64,000 nucleotides of DNA, from assembly GCF_900099555.1 (NCBI RefSeq), contig NZ_FMWM01000002.1, forward strand, positions 434,001 to 498,000, in the 5' to 3' direction. Every line of letters starts with the position of its first letter. Position 1 is the stretch's first letter. The DNA comes from Peptoniphilus raoultii. GTDB lineage: Bacteria; Bacillota; Clostridia; Tissierellales; Peptoniphilaceae. The notes under the pieces were generated by a model. The model was not told the origin of the DNA and made no database searches. It saw nothing but the letters and a program-made list of their open reading frames with translations. A program made the position numbers and the translations under genes. Of this stretch, positions 44,670 through 54,121 are shown one piece after another.

Positions 44670-44824
44670 ATGAGTTAGACGAAAAAAATTATAGGGCCCT
44701 AAACACTTTAGGATTAATTTTAATAATATGGCAATTGGTATCAAGTCTTGGAATTTATAACACCTATTTATTGCCGACTATGTCAATGGTTTGGAATAGT
44801 TTTAAGGAAATGTGTACATTGTAA
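44670..44824 (+). pseudogene. Fragment of a nitrate/sulfonate-type ABC permease
   Basis: An open stretch without a proper start reads LDEKNYRALNTLGLILIIWQ, LVSSLGIYNTYLLPTMSMVW and NSFKEMCTL before a stop. This is the N-terminal membrane segment and LPTP..VW..F pattern of SsuC/TauC-type permeases, about 50 of 250 residues. No other part of the transporter is near. Confidence 0.65.
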
Positions 44825-44876
44825 ATGATGTGATACCAAAAATAATAAAATAAATATCCTATAAAGCTCCTTTTTT

Positions 44877-45398
44877 ATGGAAATAATTGTTTCAGTTATA
44901 GTAGGTATAGTTTTAACTCTTCCAATTTCCTCAGCGGCACTTTGTATGATGCTTTCCCTCTTATCTCTTGCTGGTGGAGCTGCAACTATTGGATGTTGTT
45001 GTCAAATGGTTGGCTTCGCAGTTATTTCTTATCGTGACAACAAAATGGAAGGACTCGTAGCTCAAGGTCTGGGTACTTCAATGCTACAAATGCCAAATAT
45101 TGTAAGAAAACCAATAATTATTATTCCACCTATTATTTCATCTGCAATATTGGGACCAGTTTCAACTATGATTTTCAAGCTTAAAAATACATCTCTTGGT
45201 TCTGGTATGGGAACAAGTGGACTTGTGGGACAAATTTCTACTTTCACAGCAATGCCTGATGTCCCCTTTATGAAACTTCTTGGCATAGTTTTACTTATGC
45301 ACATAATTTTACCTGCAGCTTTAACCTTTGCAATTTATGAAATTTTTTATCGCAAGGGCTTAATTCAAGATGGCGATATGAAATTATATTTTAAATAA
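44877..45398 (+). pseudogene. C-terminal half of a PTS IIC-like membrane protein
   Basis: 173 aa, five hydrophobic stretches: SVIVGIVLTLPISSAALCMM, GGAATIGCCCQMVGFAVISY, IIIIPPIISSAILGPVSTMI, SGMGTSGLVGQISTF and LLGIVLLMHIILPAALTFAI. This corresponds to the second half of the PTS_EIIC_2 family (usual length about 350). The first half is missing and a second decayed gene lies directly upstream, so it is treated as a remnant although its frame is open and has an ATG. Confidence 0.7.
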
Positions 45399-45414
45399 TT
45401 TTATTTATACTAAT

Positions 45415-45458
45415 AAAAAATGGACTTTATGAAGTTACCACAAAGTCCATCTTTTTTT
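45415..45458. terminator. Bidirectional terminator
   Basis: TGGACTTT (45421-45428) and AAAGTCCA (45442-45449) form a stem with T runs on both strands. It serves the PTS remnant on one strand and the GNAT gene on the other. Confidence 0.8.
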
Positions 45459-45723
45459 ATGCTCTTACATCATCATATTCCCTAGATTCTAGTTTTTTGT
45501 GAACATAGGAGCAAGTTCCCTTTATTTTTTTCTTTTCATTTCTTGCATCTTCTACAAGTTTTTCTACAAGTTCTCCTGCGAAGCCTTGCCCTTCAAATTC
45601 AGGATTTACAATAGTGTGAGTTGCATCTACTATATTACCATCTTCTTCAAAAGTTAAAATTCCCTTGTAGTTATTTTCATCTTCGCCTATATAGTAACAA
45701 TTGTTTCCTTTTTTAATTTCCAT
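45457..45723 (-). CDS. GNAT-like acetyltransferase (YidJ/COG2388 type)
   Basis: 88 aa. GILTFEEDGNIVDATHTIV then NPEFEGQGFAGELVEKLVED gives the acetyl-CoA loop (Q/R-x-x-G-x-G/A region) of the short N-acetyltransferase group, followed by CSYVHKKL. These mini-GNAT proteins are about 90 residues and poorly characterised. Preceded by GGGAGGTC; single gene. Confidence 0.85.
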   Translation of the reverse strand: MEIKKGNNCYYIGEDENNYKGILTFEEDGNIVDATHTIVNPEFEGQGFAGELVEKLVEDARNEKKKIKGTCSYVHKKLESREYDDVRA

Positions 45724-45780
45724 AATGACCTCCCAAAATTGTTCTTACTTTTTAATACCCAACTTTTTTGACTTATCACA

Positions 45781-48240
45781 TTATTTTATTTTTTCAATTA
45801 TTCTATATTTAGTATCGAAGCCTTCAGAAGTTCCTGTAAAAGATGAATCTTCTTTTGAAAGTTCAAACATTGTATCCACAATTTCTTTAAATTCTGGTAA
45901 TTCTTGTGTTTTCTTATCTAATTCATCAATTCCTCTTTGTTTAAATTCTGCTAATTTTTCTACAAAAATTTTCATGTTTCCGTCTATTAAATCTCCGCCA
46001 TCTTTCAATTTAATTGCACCAGAGTTTAAGTCAATGATTCCATCATCTAGCTTTTTAATTCCATCTCTCATTGGAACTATTCCTTCTGTCTTTAATCTTG
46101 GGAAATCTTTAAATAATTGAGATTTGTCACGAAATTCTAAAAGCCCATTAGTTAGTTCGTTAGCACCAGAATTTAATTTTGGCGAATTTGAGTCAAGTTC
46201 AGAAATTGCATCTGTAAATTTATTTACGGCATCTTCACTTTGTTCTGTGCCTTCTCTTAATTTTGATGAGCCATCCTTTAATTTTCCTGCTGCTTCATCA
46301 AGTTTAACAAGAGAATCAGAAAGTTTCATAAGTTGAGATGTATCAAGTTTTGATGCTGCTTCTGACATAGCCTTCTCAAGAGCAGAATTAATTTGATTTG
46401 CTCCATTAGAAAGGTCTGTTGTTCCTGCTTGCAACTGTTCAAGTCCTGCCGGAAGTTGACTTGCTCCTGTATTTATTTGTTCTGATGCTTGTGCAAGTTG
46501 ATTCATTCCACCCTTTAATTCATTTAAACCTTCTAATTGTCCAGCCATATTGCTTAAACCTTTTAGCGCTTGAAGGTCATTTCCAACTTTTTGTGTTGAT
46601 GCGCCAATAATCTGTGCATTTTGTCCAATACTAGCTGCACTTTGTCCTAAGTTTGTTGCTGCTCCTTGTAAAATTTCAATAGCTTGTTGAGCTGCAGGAT
46701 CATCACTTTGCCTTAACACTGCTATAGCTTTTCCTATTTCAGCAGCTGATGTTCCAATTGACTGTGCACCTCCACCAATTTCCTGTGCCTTAGCACCAAT
46801 GTTTTGTAGGTCTCCTTCAACATTAATATTTCCAAGTCCTGATAGGTTAGGTACATCCATGCCTTGAACTTTTCCATTTAACATTTGGAAATTAGCATTA
46901 AATTCACTTTCGCCTGCTGCAAGTTTTTTTGCACTTTCAACTGCCTTTGCTGCTCCTGCATCTAGATTATTAGCTCCAGCTGAAAGTCTTTCTATTCCAG
47001 ATTTTAATTCTGCAAGTTTCTTTAAAGCTTCTTCCTTCATTTCATCAATTTTACTTAACTTACTTGAACCTTCTCTTAATTGTACTGTAGCATCCTTTAA
47101 CTTTCCAAGTCCATTGTCTAGTTCAACTGAACCGTCATGAAGTTTTTTGGCTCCATCTTTCATTTCGCCAGTTTTTTCATTCATCTTTCCTACTGCAGAA
47201 GTGTAATCGCTAATTCCAGAAGTTAATTTGCTACCACCTTCATACATTTCTTGTGCAGCACCTGGAACTGGTTCAACTTTTTCAATAACTTCATCTAGTT
47301 TGTCTTGAAATTCTCCTGACTTTTCATAAAGTTCCTTGGAGCCATCTTTAAGTTTAACAGTCCCGTCACCTAATTCATTAATTCCATTATTTAATTTACC
47401 TTGTGCATCAGATAATTTTGTAGAAGCGTCTACTAATTTTTGTGAATTATCTTCAAGTTCTCTTACACCATCACGAAGTTTGTCAATTGTATCTAAGTCT
47501 GCTTTATTTTGGAATAATTCATTAGAAATTACAACATAAGCTTCCACTGGTTTATAGTCCCTTACATCCATTTCAACCACAGCTTCGCTTTTAAACTCTT
47601 CCATTTGTCTATCTTCTAAAATAGTCTCAAAATTTTCCTTTAAGCCAGGAGTTAAAATTGAAGTTACAACTTCATTTTTTCCATCCTTTGCAATTTTTGC
47701 ATCATCTGACTCAATATTTGATACAACTTTTTGTGGAAATGCCATTGCAGCAATGACAGTGTATGGTGCATAAACTTTAGTCTTCTTTCCATTAATATTT
47801 TTTATAACATATTTATTATTTTCGGTAGAAATAACTAATTTTAAATGACCAGACTTACCCTTTAGCTCACTATTTTCCATTTTTTCGCCATCAAGATAAT
47901 AATCAATTTTTACATCAATAGGGATATTTTCTTCACTTTTACCTTGATAATAAATGTCCTTTACATTTTCATCCCAATAAATATAACCATTTTTATTTTC
48001 AATTTTTTCATCAGTTTTCAAATTCTTAACATTTTTTAAGTTGGATTTGTCTTTTCCTTTTATATCTTCTTCTGAATTTAACCAAACAGAAACAGTTTTG
48101 TCCTCAACATTATTGTCCTTTTTTAATACATATACAGTTTCACTCTTGTTTATAACGCTTGACGCAGCAAAAGCTGTATTTGTTAAAATCATTGAAGACA
48201 AAACAACTGTAATAACACCTTTTTGAACTTTTTTATTCAT
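45781..48240 (-). CDS. Secreted YhgE/Pip-like repeat protein of the MMPL operon
   Basis: 819 aa. A signal peptide ends about TNTAFAASS. The first 240 residues are a beta-rich domain. From about 250 on there are dozens of LxxGxxxLxxG repeats (NNGINELGDGTVKLKDGSKE, LHDGSVELDNGLGKLKDATV), the YhgE/Pip pattern that forms long helices. The middle (450-560) has Gln/Ala/Gly-rich repeats with QSIGTSAAEIGKA. No C-terminal membrane anchor is obvious. It lies 11 bases after the MMPL pump, with which such proteins usually co-occur, perhaps spanning the envelope. Confidence 0.85.
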   Translation of the reverse strand: MNKKVQKGVITVVLSSMILTNTAFAASSVINKSETVYVLKKDNNVEDKTVSVWLNSEEDIKGKDKSNLKNVKNLKTDEKIENKNGYIYWDENVKDIYYQGKSEENIPIDVKIDYYLDGEKMENSELKGKSGHLKLVISTENNKYVIKNINGKKTKVYAPYTVIAAMAFPQKVVSNIESDDAKIAKDGKNEVVTSILTPGLKENFETILEDRQMEEFKSEAVVEMDVRDYKPVEAYVVISNELFQNKADLDTIDKLRDGVRELEDNSQKLVDASTKLSDAQGKLNNGINELGDGTVKLKDGSKELYEKSGEFQDKLDEVIEKVEPVPGAAQEMYEGGSKLTSGISDYTSAVGKMNEKTGEMKDGAKKLHDGSVELDNGLGKLKDATVQLREGSSKLSKIDEMKEEALKKLAELKSGIERLSAGANNLDAGAAKAVESAKKLAAGESEFNANFQMLNGKVQGMDVPNLSGLGNINVEGDLQNIGAKAQEIGGGAQSIGTSAAEIGKAIAVLRQSDDPAAQQAIEILQGAATNLGQSAASIGQNAQIIGASTQKVGNDLQALKGLSNMAGQLEGLNELKGGMNQLAQASEQINTGASQLPAGLEQLQAGTTDLSNGANQINSALEKAMSEAASKLDTSQLMKLSDSLVKLDEAAGKLKDGSSKLREGTEQSEDAVNKFTDAISELDSNSPKLNSGANELTNGLLEFRDKSQLFKDFPRLKTEGIVPMRDGIKKLDDGIIDLNSGAIKLKDGGDLIDGNMKIFVEKLAEFKQRGIDELDKKTQELPEFKEIVDTMFELSKEDSSFTGTSEGFDTKYRIIEKIK

Positions 48241-48251
48241 TTTTCTTCTCC

Positions 48252-50306
48252 TTAATTTAAACCCTTAGTAGTTTTCTTTATTAGTGGAAAACTTACAGAA
48301 ATAATAGCTGGCAATAGTAGTATTATTACGCACATACTTATAATTGCACCTCTTGCTAAAAATGTACAAATCGTCGATACAATTTCCATTTTTGAATAAA
48401 TACCTACTCCAATTGTGGCTGCCATAAAAGATAGAGCCGATGTTACTATTGACTTTGAAGTCTCTTTTACAGAAAGCTTTAGAGATTCATCAACATTTTT
48501 TGATTTTTTATATTCTGCCAAAAATCTATCTGTCATTAAAATTGAGTAGTCAATAGTTGAACCAAGCTGTATAACTCCAATTATTATTGAGGTTATAAAT
48601 GGTATCGTGTGATTCAAATAAAATGGAATTCCCATATTTATTTGTATTGCAAGTTCAATTGCCCCAATTAAAACTATTGGTATTCCAATTGATTTAAATA
48701 CAAGAGCAATAATTAAAAATACAACAGCAATTGAAATTATATTTACAATTTGAAAGTCTCTATCTGATATAACTGTTAAATCGTCAGTTAAAACTGCTTC
48801 TCCTGTTAAATATCCTTCCTCGTCATATTTATTTATTACACTTTTCATTTCACTAACTTGCTTTTTGACTTCAGGCGATGCAGTTTGATACTTGGAATTT
48901 GCCATAATCATTTGATAGCCATTTTTTGAGAAATTCTCTTGTAACTTCTCTGGCAAAAATTCACTTGGAACCATAACTCCTGTAACAGAATTTGCACTTA
49001 AAACAGAATTAATTCCATCAATTCCCTTTAAATCACTTATAAGCCCTTCCAAATCAGAATTAGATAAATCATCTTTTACGACAATAAAATGGGTACTTGC
49101 CATATCATAATCTTTTTTCATTTTATTTAAAGCAACTATAGAATCTAAATCCTGCGGAAGTGACCTATCAAGGTTATAATAAAGTTTTGTATTAACTGAA
49201 CCATAAACTGCAGGAATAAAAAGTAGAATAAAAGCTATAAAGAGTGTTTTCTTATGCTTTATTGTAAATTCTGATAACTTATTAAATTCTGGAAGCATAA
49301 CTTTATGATTGTATTTATTTACAAACTTTTCGACTACAAGTAACATTGCAGGAAGAACTGTAACTGTTGAGATAAGACCTATTAAAACTCCCTTACTCAT
49401 TACAAGACCAATATCCTTTCCAAGTCCAAGTCTCATTGCAATTAAAACTATAAATCCTGCAAAAGTAGTAAGGGATGACGCAAATAAGGATGAAATAGTT
49501 TCTTGAACAGCCTTATCCATGGCATCATTTTTATTGTCAAAGTTTTTCTTCTCTTCAACATACCTGTGGTATAGGAAGATTGAATAGTCCATAGTAACGG
49601 CAAGCTGCAATACAGCTGCAATAGCCTTCGTTATATAGGATATCTCTCCCAAAAATATATTAGAGCCAAAGTTATACAAAACCGCATAACCTATAGTTAA
49701 CATAAATACAAAAGGCACAATAGTTGATTCATTAGTAAGAGATAAAATAATAAGACCCAAACCTACTGCAAGAGCAACATATATTGGCGTTTCCTTGTCA
49801 ATTAAATCCTTTGTATCCTTTACAAGAGATGAAATTCCACTTAAATATTTTTGACTTGACTCTATTTTTCTAATTTCATCTATAGCCGTCATAGTCTTTA
49901 ATGAAGAAGATGAATCACTAAACTTAACTATCATTAAAGTAGAGCCATCTGCATAAAAAATATCCTTAATCTTAGCAGGCAAAAATTCGTTGGGAATCAT
50001 ATCTCCAATAGTTGAAGATTTTGAAATGACATCTTCTACGCCATTTATTTCAAGTATCTTTTCTCTCAAAACTTCTGCCTCATGGTCAGTCCCCTCAAGG
50101 ATTAACATTCCTGTGGCGGCATTTTTAAAATCTTTATCTAAGATTTCTTGACCTTGAGTAGATTTTAAATCTTTGGGCAAATAAGACAAAATATCGTAGT
50201 TTACTTTTGTAAGCTTATAACCCAAAAATGATGGAATTAAAAGCAAGGTCATAACTAAAAGCACAAACTTTGGCTTGTGAGAAATAAATTTAGTAAATTT
50301 TTTCAT
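48252..50306 (-). CDS. MMPL/RND-family transporter
   Basis: 684 aa with twelve hydrophobic segments in two repeats, each with a large external loop. YDILSYLPKDLKSTQGQEIL, AVTMDYSIFLYHRYVEEKKN and GSTIDYSILMTDRFLAEYKK contain the conserved DYS residues of the proton relay. MMPL pumps of Gram-positives export lipids or drugs. Second gene of the tetR operon, 9 bases after the regulator. Confidence 0.93.
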   Translation of the reverse strand: MKKFTKFISHKPKFVLLVMTLLLIPSFLGYKLTKVNYDILSYLPKDLKSTQGQEILDKDFKNAATGMLILEGTDHEAEVLREKILEINGVEDVISKSSTIGDMIPNEFLPAKIKDIFYADGSTLMIVKFSDSSSSLKTMTAIDEIRKIESSQKYLSGISSLVKDTKDLIDKETPIYVALAVGLGLIILSLTNESTIVPFVFMLTIGYAVLYNFGSNIFLGEISYITKAIAAVLQLAVTMDYSIFLYHRYVEEKKNFDNKNDAMDKAVQETISSLFASSLTTFAGFIVLIAMRLGLGKDIGLVMSKGVLIGLISTVTVLPAMLLVVEKFVNKYNHKVMLPEFNKLSEFTIKHKKTLFIAFILLFIPAVYGSVNTKLYYNLDRSLPQDLDSIVALNKMKKDYDMASTHFIVVKDDLSNSDLEGLISDLKGIDGINSVLSANSVTGVMVPSEFLPEKLQENFSKNGYQMIMANSKYQTASPEVKKQVSEMKSVINKYDEEGYLTGEAVLTDDLTVISDRDFQIVNIISIAVVFLIIALVFKSIGIPIVLIGAIELAIQINMGIPFYLNHTIPFITSIIIGVIQLGSTIDYSILMTDRFLAEYKKSKNVDESLKLSVKETSKSIVTSALSFMAATIGVGIYSKMEIVSTICTFLARGAIISMCVIILLLPAIISVSFPLIKKTTKGLN

Positions 50307-50315
50307 TTAATCACT

Positions 50316-50903
50316 CTACCTAAATATTCTATCAACAATTTTATATAACACTGGTTTCATTTCATCTATTCCAAGGACTGAATCTTCCATTAATGCAGAT
50401 TCACAAGTTGATAGCACAATTCTAATGGTTAAGGCCAAAATGAAAAGTCTCTCTTGTTCTGATAAAATTACTGGGAATAAGTTTGAAAACTTATTTAAGA
50501 TAAAATCAAGAGTGGTTTCTACTTCCTTAAACCTGTCATCATTTTCGACTTTTGCATAAAGAGCCCAGTTTAAATTATTTGAAATAAGTTTTAACTCAAG
50601 TTGATCCTTTATTAAATGCTCAATTATATAGTCAAAAAAGGAAATTAACCTCTCCTTTGAATCGTTACCTTTACACTTCGATTCTGCACAATAAGTTAAT
50701 TCCATCATAATATCTAAAACAATTTTTTCCTCTAGGTCTTTCTTGTCTCTGAAATATAGATAAAAAGTTCCAAGCCCCAAGTCAGTCCTATTCATTATGT
50801 CTCTAATAGAAGTTGCATCTATACCCTTGTCTCTAAAGGATGAAAGAGCTGCTTCTGTAATTTTATTTTCGTTTTCTTTTTTTCTTTCCTCAGACTTTAA
50901 CAT
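50316..50903 (-). CDS. TetR-family regulator of the MMPL operon
   Basis: 195 aa. HTH region SFRDKGIDATSIRDIMNRTD, LGLGTFYLYFRDKKDLEEKI; helical ligand domain with a Cys-containing loop (YCAESKCKGND). First gene of the operon tetR-MMPL-YhgE. Two perfect TGAAC-N3-GTTCA sites at the promoter are its likely operators. Preceded by GGAGG. Confidence 0.92.
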   Translation of the reverse strand: MLKSEERKKENENKITEAALSSFRDKGIDATSIRDIMNRTDLGLGTFYLYFRDKKDLEEKIVLDIMMELTYCAESKCKGNDSKERLISFFDYIIEHLIKDQLELKLISNNLNWALYAKVENDDRFKEVETTLDFILNKFSNLFPVILSEQERLFILALTIRIVLSTCESALMEDSVLGIDEMKPVLYKIVDRIFR

Positions 50904-50921
50904 GTATCCTCCTTTTAACTC

Positions 50922-50977
50922 TGAACATCGTTCACCTCTGCAGGAAATATAATAAACCTTTTGTGAACAAAGTTCAA
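50922..50977 (-). promoter_or_regulatory. MMPL operon promoter with two TetR operators
   Basis: On the minus strand TTGAAC (50977-50972), 17 bases, TATTAT (50954-50949). The perfect dyad TGAACTTTGTTCA (50976-50964) covers the -35, and TGAACGATGTTCA (50934-50922) lies about 42 bases (four turns) downstream, past the start point. Two identical half-site pairs flanking the promoter suggest looping or double blockade. Confidence 0.85.
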
Positions 50978-51010
50978 TAGTTTTTTTATTTTTATTTTAA
51001 AAATTTTTTA

Positions 51011-51046
51011 CACTAAAAAAGACTTTACTTTACGCAAAGTCCTAAA
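51011..51046 (-). terminator. dpaL terminator
   Basis: On the minus strand GACTTT (51041-51036) pairs with AAAGTC (51026-51021), then a T run. It lies about 65 bases past the dpaL stop. Confidence 0.7.
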
Positions 51047-51106
51047 TTTTTTATTTTATTTAATTGAAAAATAATTTATATACACAAGTTAGTTAAAAAT
51101 TTTAAC

Positions 51107-52297
51107 TTATTTTCCTTCCAATACAATTTCCCTATATGCTTTTTTATAAGTATCGCCTTCCGTTGAAAAACAAAGGACTACTGAATCTTTATTTAATCCA
51201 ATTTCCTCTCTATAATCTTTTAAATCATCATCAGTCATAAGTTCGTAAACAATACCACTTGTTATAGCACCAGATTCTCATGAAATAATTTTTCTATCAT
51301 TTTTAATTGGATTAGCCAAAAGTCTCATTCCAATTTTAGTGTAATTATAATCAACTGACAAAAAATAATCAGCATAATTTTCTAATATAGGCCAGCCAAT
51401 TGTTATAGGTTCGCCACAATTTAGTCCCACCATTATAGAGTTTAAATCCCCTTTGACAAAGTGAAGCTTTCCGTCATTTGCATCTGCTGTTCTATAAAGA
51501 CAGTTTACCTTATTTGGTTCAACAATAATAATCTTTGGAGGGTTGTCCTTCAATACATTTCTAAAAAATGCAGTAATAGATGCTGCCATTGAGCCAACAC
51601 CTGCTTGCAAGAAAATATGTGTCGGCATAATATCTTTCTCTTTCAATTCATTGTAGACTTCAAATGCCATAGTCAAATAACCCTTCATAATGTTTTTTGG
51701 TACATCAATATAACCTTCCCATGAAGTATCTTGAATCAAAACACCCTTGTTTTCCTCAGCAAATTTTGCAGCAAGTCTAACGCAATCATCATAATTTTCT
51801 TCCATAATATTTGCATCAGAATTTTCTCTTCTTATATTTTCAAGTCTCTCAAGAGAGGTCCCTTTAGGCATAAAAACCTTTGAGATTTGACCAAGTTTAT
51901 TGGCTGTCCAAGCAACAGCTCTTCCATGATTGCCGTCTGTTGCAGTAGCAAAAGTTATTTTGCCAAGTTTCTCCTTTGTCTCATTTGAAGTTATCTCATC
52001 AAAGCTTAGATTATTTTCATCCAAGCCAATTCTATCTTTTATATAATTTGCAATGGCATAACTTGCTCCAAGAACCTTGAAGGCATTTAATCCAAACCTA
52101 TAAGACTCATCTTTTACAAAAAATCCTTTAATTCCAATTTCTTTTGACAAATTTTTTAAATCAACAGGGGGGGGTATCTCATAACTATCAAAAGACTTGT
52201 GAAAATTATTTACAATTTTTGCAGACTCATAATCAAAATCGGAAATATCTGCATTAAAATTTTTATTTTTTATATAAGTTAAATTAAATTTATCCAT
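51107..52297 (-). pseudogene. dpaL: Diaminopropionate ammonia-lyase, interrupted by an in-frame UGA
   Basis: The main frame (start ATG 52297 after AAGGAG, not the TTG further up) reads GIKGFFVKDESYRFGLNAFK, VLGASYAIANY, ATDGNHGRAVAWTANKLGQI and VGSMAASITAFFRN, the PLP fold of DpaL/YgeX, which makes pyruvate and ammonia from 2,3-diaminopropionate. At 51278 a TGA follows KIIS. The same frame goes on ESGAITSGIVYELMTDDDLK, SVVLCFSTEGDTYKKAYREI to a stop at 51107. The family has Gly at that place (SGESGA), so GGA to TGA is a single-base nonsense change. Full length would be 396 aa, normal for the family; the loss of the PLP-site end probably inactivates it. Confidence 0.88.
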
Positions 52298-52456
52298 ATC
52301 GCACTCCTTCAATTCTTATTATTAGTTTAACATTATAATTATGTAAAAGATATGAATTTTCTATGTTTAATCCTTGTTATTTTTAAATTAATTTTATTTA
52401 GAAAAAATATTTTTTATTGTATAATCTACTTTGATAATTTTAAAATAGGAGGAAAC

Positions 52457-53326
52457 ATGAATAAAAATTTTTCAATTCTCTTAGCTTGCCTTGTCCTTGC
52501 AACATCAGGATGTACAAAAAATAACTTAGAAAACAAAAATATTAATGAAACTACTCAAAGTAAAAATGTTGAAAAAGAAATAAATAATATTCTTTTTTCC
52601 AATCTTAATGACGAAAAGAGCCTTGAGTTTGTTAAAAATGTAGTTCAAAACAAGATAAATAAAAATAATTTTGAAAAATATATATCTCTTGTGAGAGATT
52701 ACAATAAAGATATACCTAAAGACTTGCTCTTTGGTGATTTTAAAAATAAATCATACACGAATTATGACGCTGGGAAAATTATTGAAGCCAGAAATAAGAT
52801 AAATCATAAATTTCCAGACACTAATTGCAGAATAAATTCTTTTCTTCTATTAAAAGATGAAATGAATTTTAATTCAGACACAAAAATTGATGATGAGCTA
52901 CTTTTTATGGATGAAGAATCAATAAAAAAATCAAATTTGTTTAGTGATGATGAATTTAAGAGTTTTAAAAAATTATTTTCAAGAGTAGCTACAAACACAA
53001 GCAAAGATTCAAAAATTCAAGGAGAAGTTATGTCTTCTTACTTATCAAATTTTACCTTTCCTAAAAAAGTTAAAATACTTTCTGTTGTACTTCATGATAA
53101 TTTAGATGGAGACTATCTTTTTATTGGTCACGTTGGAGTTCTTATTCCAATTGAAAAAGGCTACTTATTTTTAGAAAAAATTTCCTTTGAAGAACCCTAT
53201 CAGGCTGTTAAATTTGCTAACAAAGGGTCCTGCTACAAGTATTTAAAGGAAAAATATAAGGACTACAAAGATCCTAATGTAGCACCACCATTTATAATGG
53301 AAAATAATAAATATGTAGAAATTTAA
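52457..53326 (+). CDS. Lipoprotein of unknown function
   Basis: 289 aa from the ATG at 52457 (AGGAGG upstream); an earlier in-frame ATG at 52352 would place untranslated AT-rich sequence in the protein. Signal peptide with lipobox LATSGC, then a Lys/Asn-rich linker and a soluble domain (ILSVVLHDNLDGDYLFIGHV, GVLIPIEKGYLFLEKISFEE, PYQAVKFANKGSCYKYL). The C-terminal part looks like a DUF4300-type domain, but I cannot be certain. Single gene. Confidence 0.75.
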   Translation: MNKNFSILLACLVLATSGCTKNNLENKNINETTQSKNVEKEINNILFSNLNDEKSLEFVKNVVQNKINKNNFEKYISLVRDYNKDIPKDLLFGDFKNKSYTNYDAGKIIEARNKINHKFPDTNCRINSFLLLKDEMNFNSDTKIDDELLFMDEESIKKSNLFSDDEFKSFKKLFSRVATNTSKDSKIQGEVMSSYLSNFTFPKKVKILSVVLHDNLDGDYLFIGHVGVLIPIEKGYLFLEKISFEEPYQAVKFANKGSCYKYLKEKYKDYKDPNVAPPFIMENNKYVEI

Positions 53327-53455
53327 TTATGAAATTTAGTAAAAATTATAAGTTTATTTGGACACTAGAGTTAAAGAATTTTCCAATAAGTATTTTAATA
53401 ATATTAAAAATAGCACAAAAAAATTGCCCATTAGGAGCCCTTTTTGTAATTTGAT

Positions 53456-53474
53456 CCCCCGGTTAGACCGGGGG
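53456..53474. terminator. Strong bidirectional terminator
   Basis: CCCCCGGT-TAG-ACCGGGGG, a perfect 8-bp G+C stem with a 3-base loop, T-rich on both sides. Lies between the lipoprotein and the response regulator genes, which converge. Confidence 0.8.
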
Positions 53475-53494
53475 TTTCGTTATTTTGTTTAATT

Positions 53495-54121
53495 TTAATC
53501 GTCTTCTATTACAAATCCAGTGACCCTCGCTTGGATCGCCAACTGCGTCCTACTTGCAAATCCAGTCTTGCCTAAGAGATGCTGTATATGGGTCTTCACT
53601 GTGTTTAGTGAAACTTCAAGCTTGTTTGCGATTTCGCCGTTTCCCTCTCCTGTGGTCAGTAGCCTTAATACTTGAATCTCCCTTGGGGTTAGGTCGGTGG
53701 ATTTAGCCATGCCAAGTTTCACCTCTGGTATTTCAATTGGATAGATGGATTCTCCACTTAATGTCCTTTCGATGATTTCTAAGATTATCTCCGTTGATAC
53801 TTCTTTATACCAAAAGCTTTCGATGCCGATCTGTTTTGCCCTATCCATCCATGATACTTCCGGCATACTCGTTACGGCGATAATCTTAAGTTCCGGTTTT
53901 AGTTTCTTTATCTTTTCTGCTGCATCGAGGCCGTTGGACCCGTCATGCATCAGTATGTCCATGATGACCAGGTCGAGATCGCTATTTATCACATAGGTGT
54001 CTGCGAACATGGCTGTATCGACACAGTAGACCACTTCGTAGTCGGGGCATTGGCCGATATATAGTTTAAACATCTCTCTGGAGACGAATTGATCGTCGAC
54101 GATCATTATTTTATATGTCAT
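53495..54121 (-). CDS. NarL/LuxR-type response regulator
   Basis: 208 aa. Receiver domain with acid pair IMIVDD, phosphoacceptor Asp55 in LVIMDILMHDG and Lys in WYKEVS. LuxR-type HTH about 142-205: LTPREIQVLRLLTTGEGNGE, IANKLEVSLNTVKTHIQHLL. Its start overlaps the sensor kinase by 11 bases. Last gene of a three-gene unit. The likely targets are the three conserved leaders at 57197, 61541 and 62571, by proximity. Confidence 0.93.
   Translation of the reverse strand: MTYKIMIVDDQFVSREMFKLYIGQCPDYEVVYCVDTAMFADTYVINSDLDLVIMDILMHDGSNGLDAAEKIKKLKPELKIIAVTSMPEVSWMDRAKQIGIESFWYKEVSTEIILEIIERTLSGESIYPIEIPEVKLGMAKSTDLTPREIQVLRLLTTGEGNGEIANKLEVSLNTVKTHIQHLLGKTGFASRTQLAIQARVTGFVIEDD

Noticed and set aside
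51278-51280. UGA in dpaL as selenocysteine
   Set aside because: The family has glycine, not cysteine, at this position, and no SECIS-like hairpin is evident.
52165-52175. Run of eight G residues in dpaL as a phase-variation tract
   Set aside because: It encodes Pro-Pro-Pro in an intact frame and is too short to be convincing alone.
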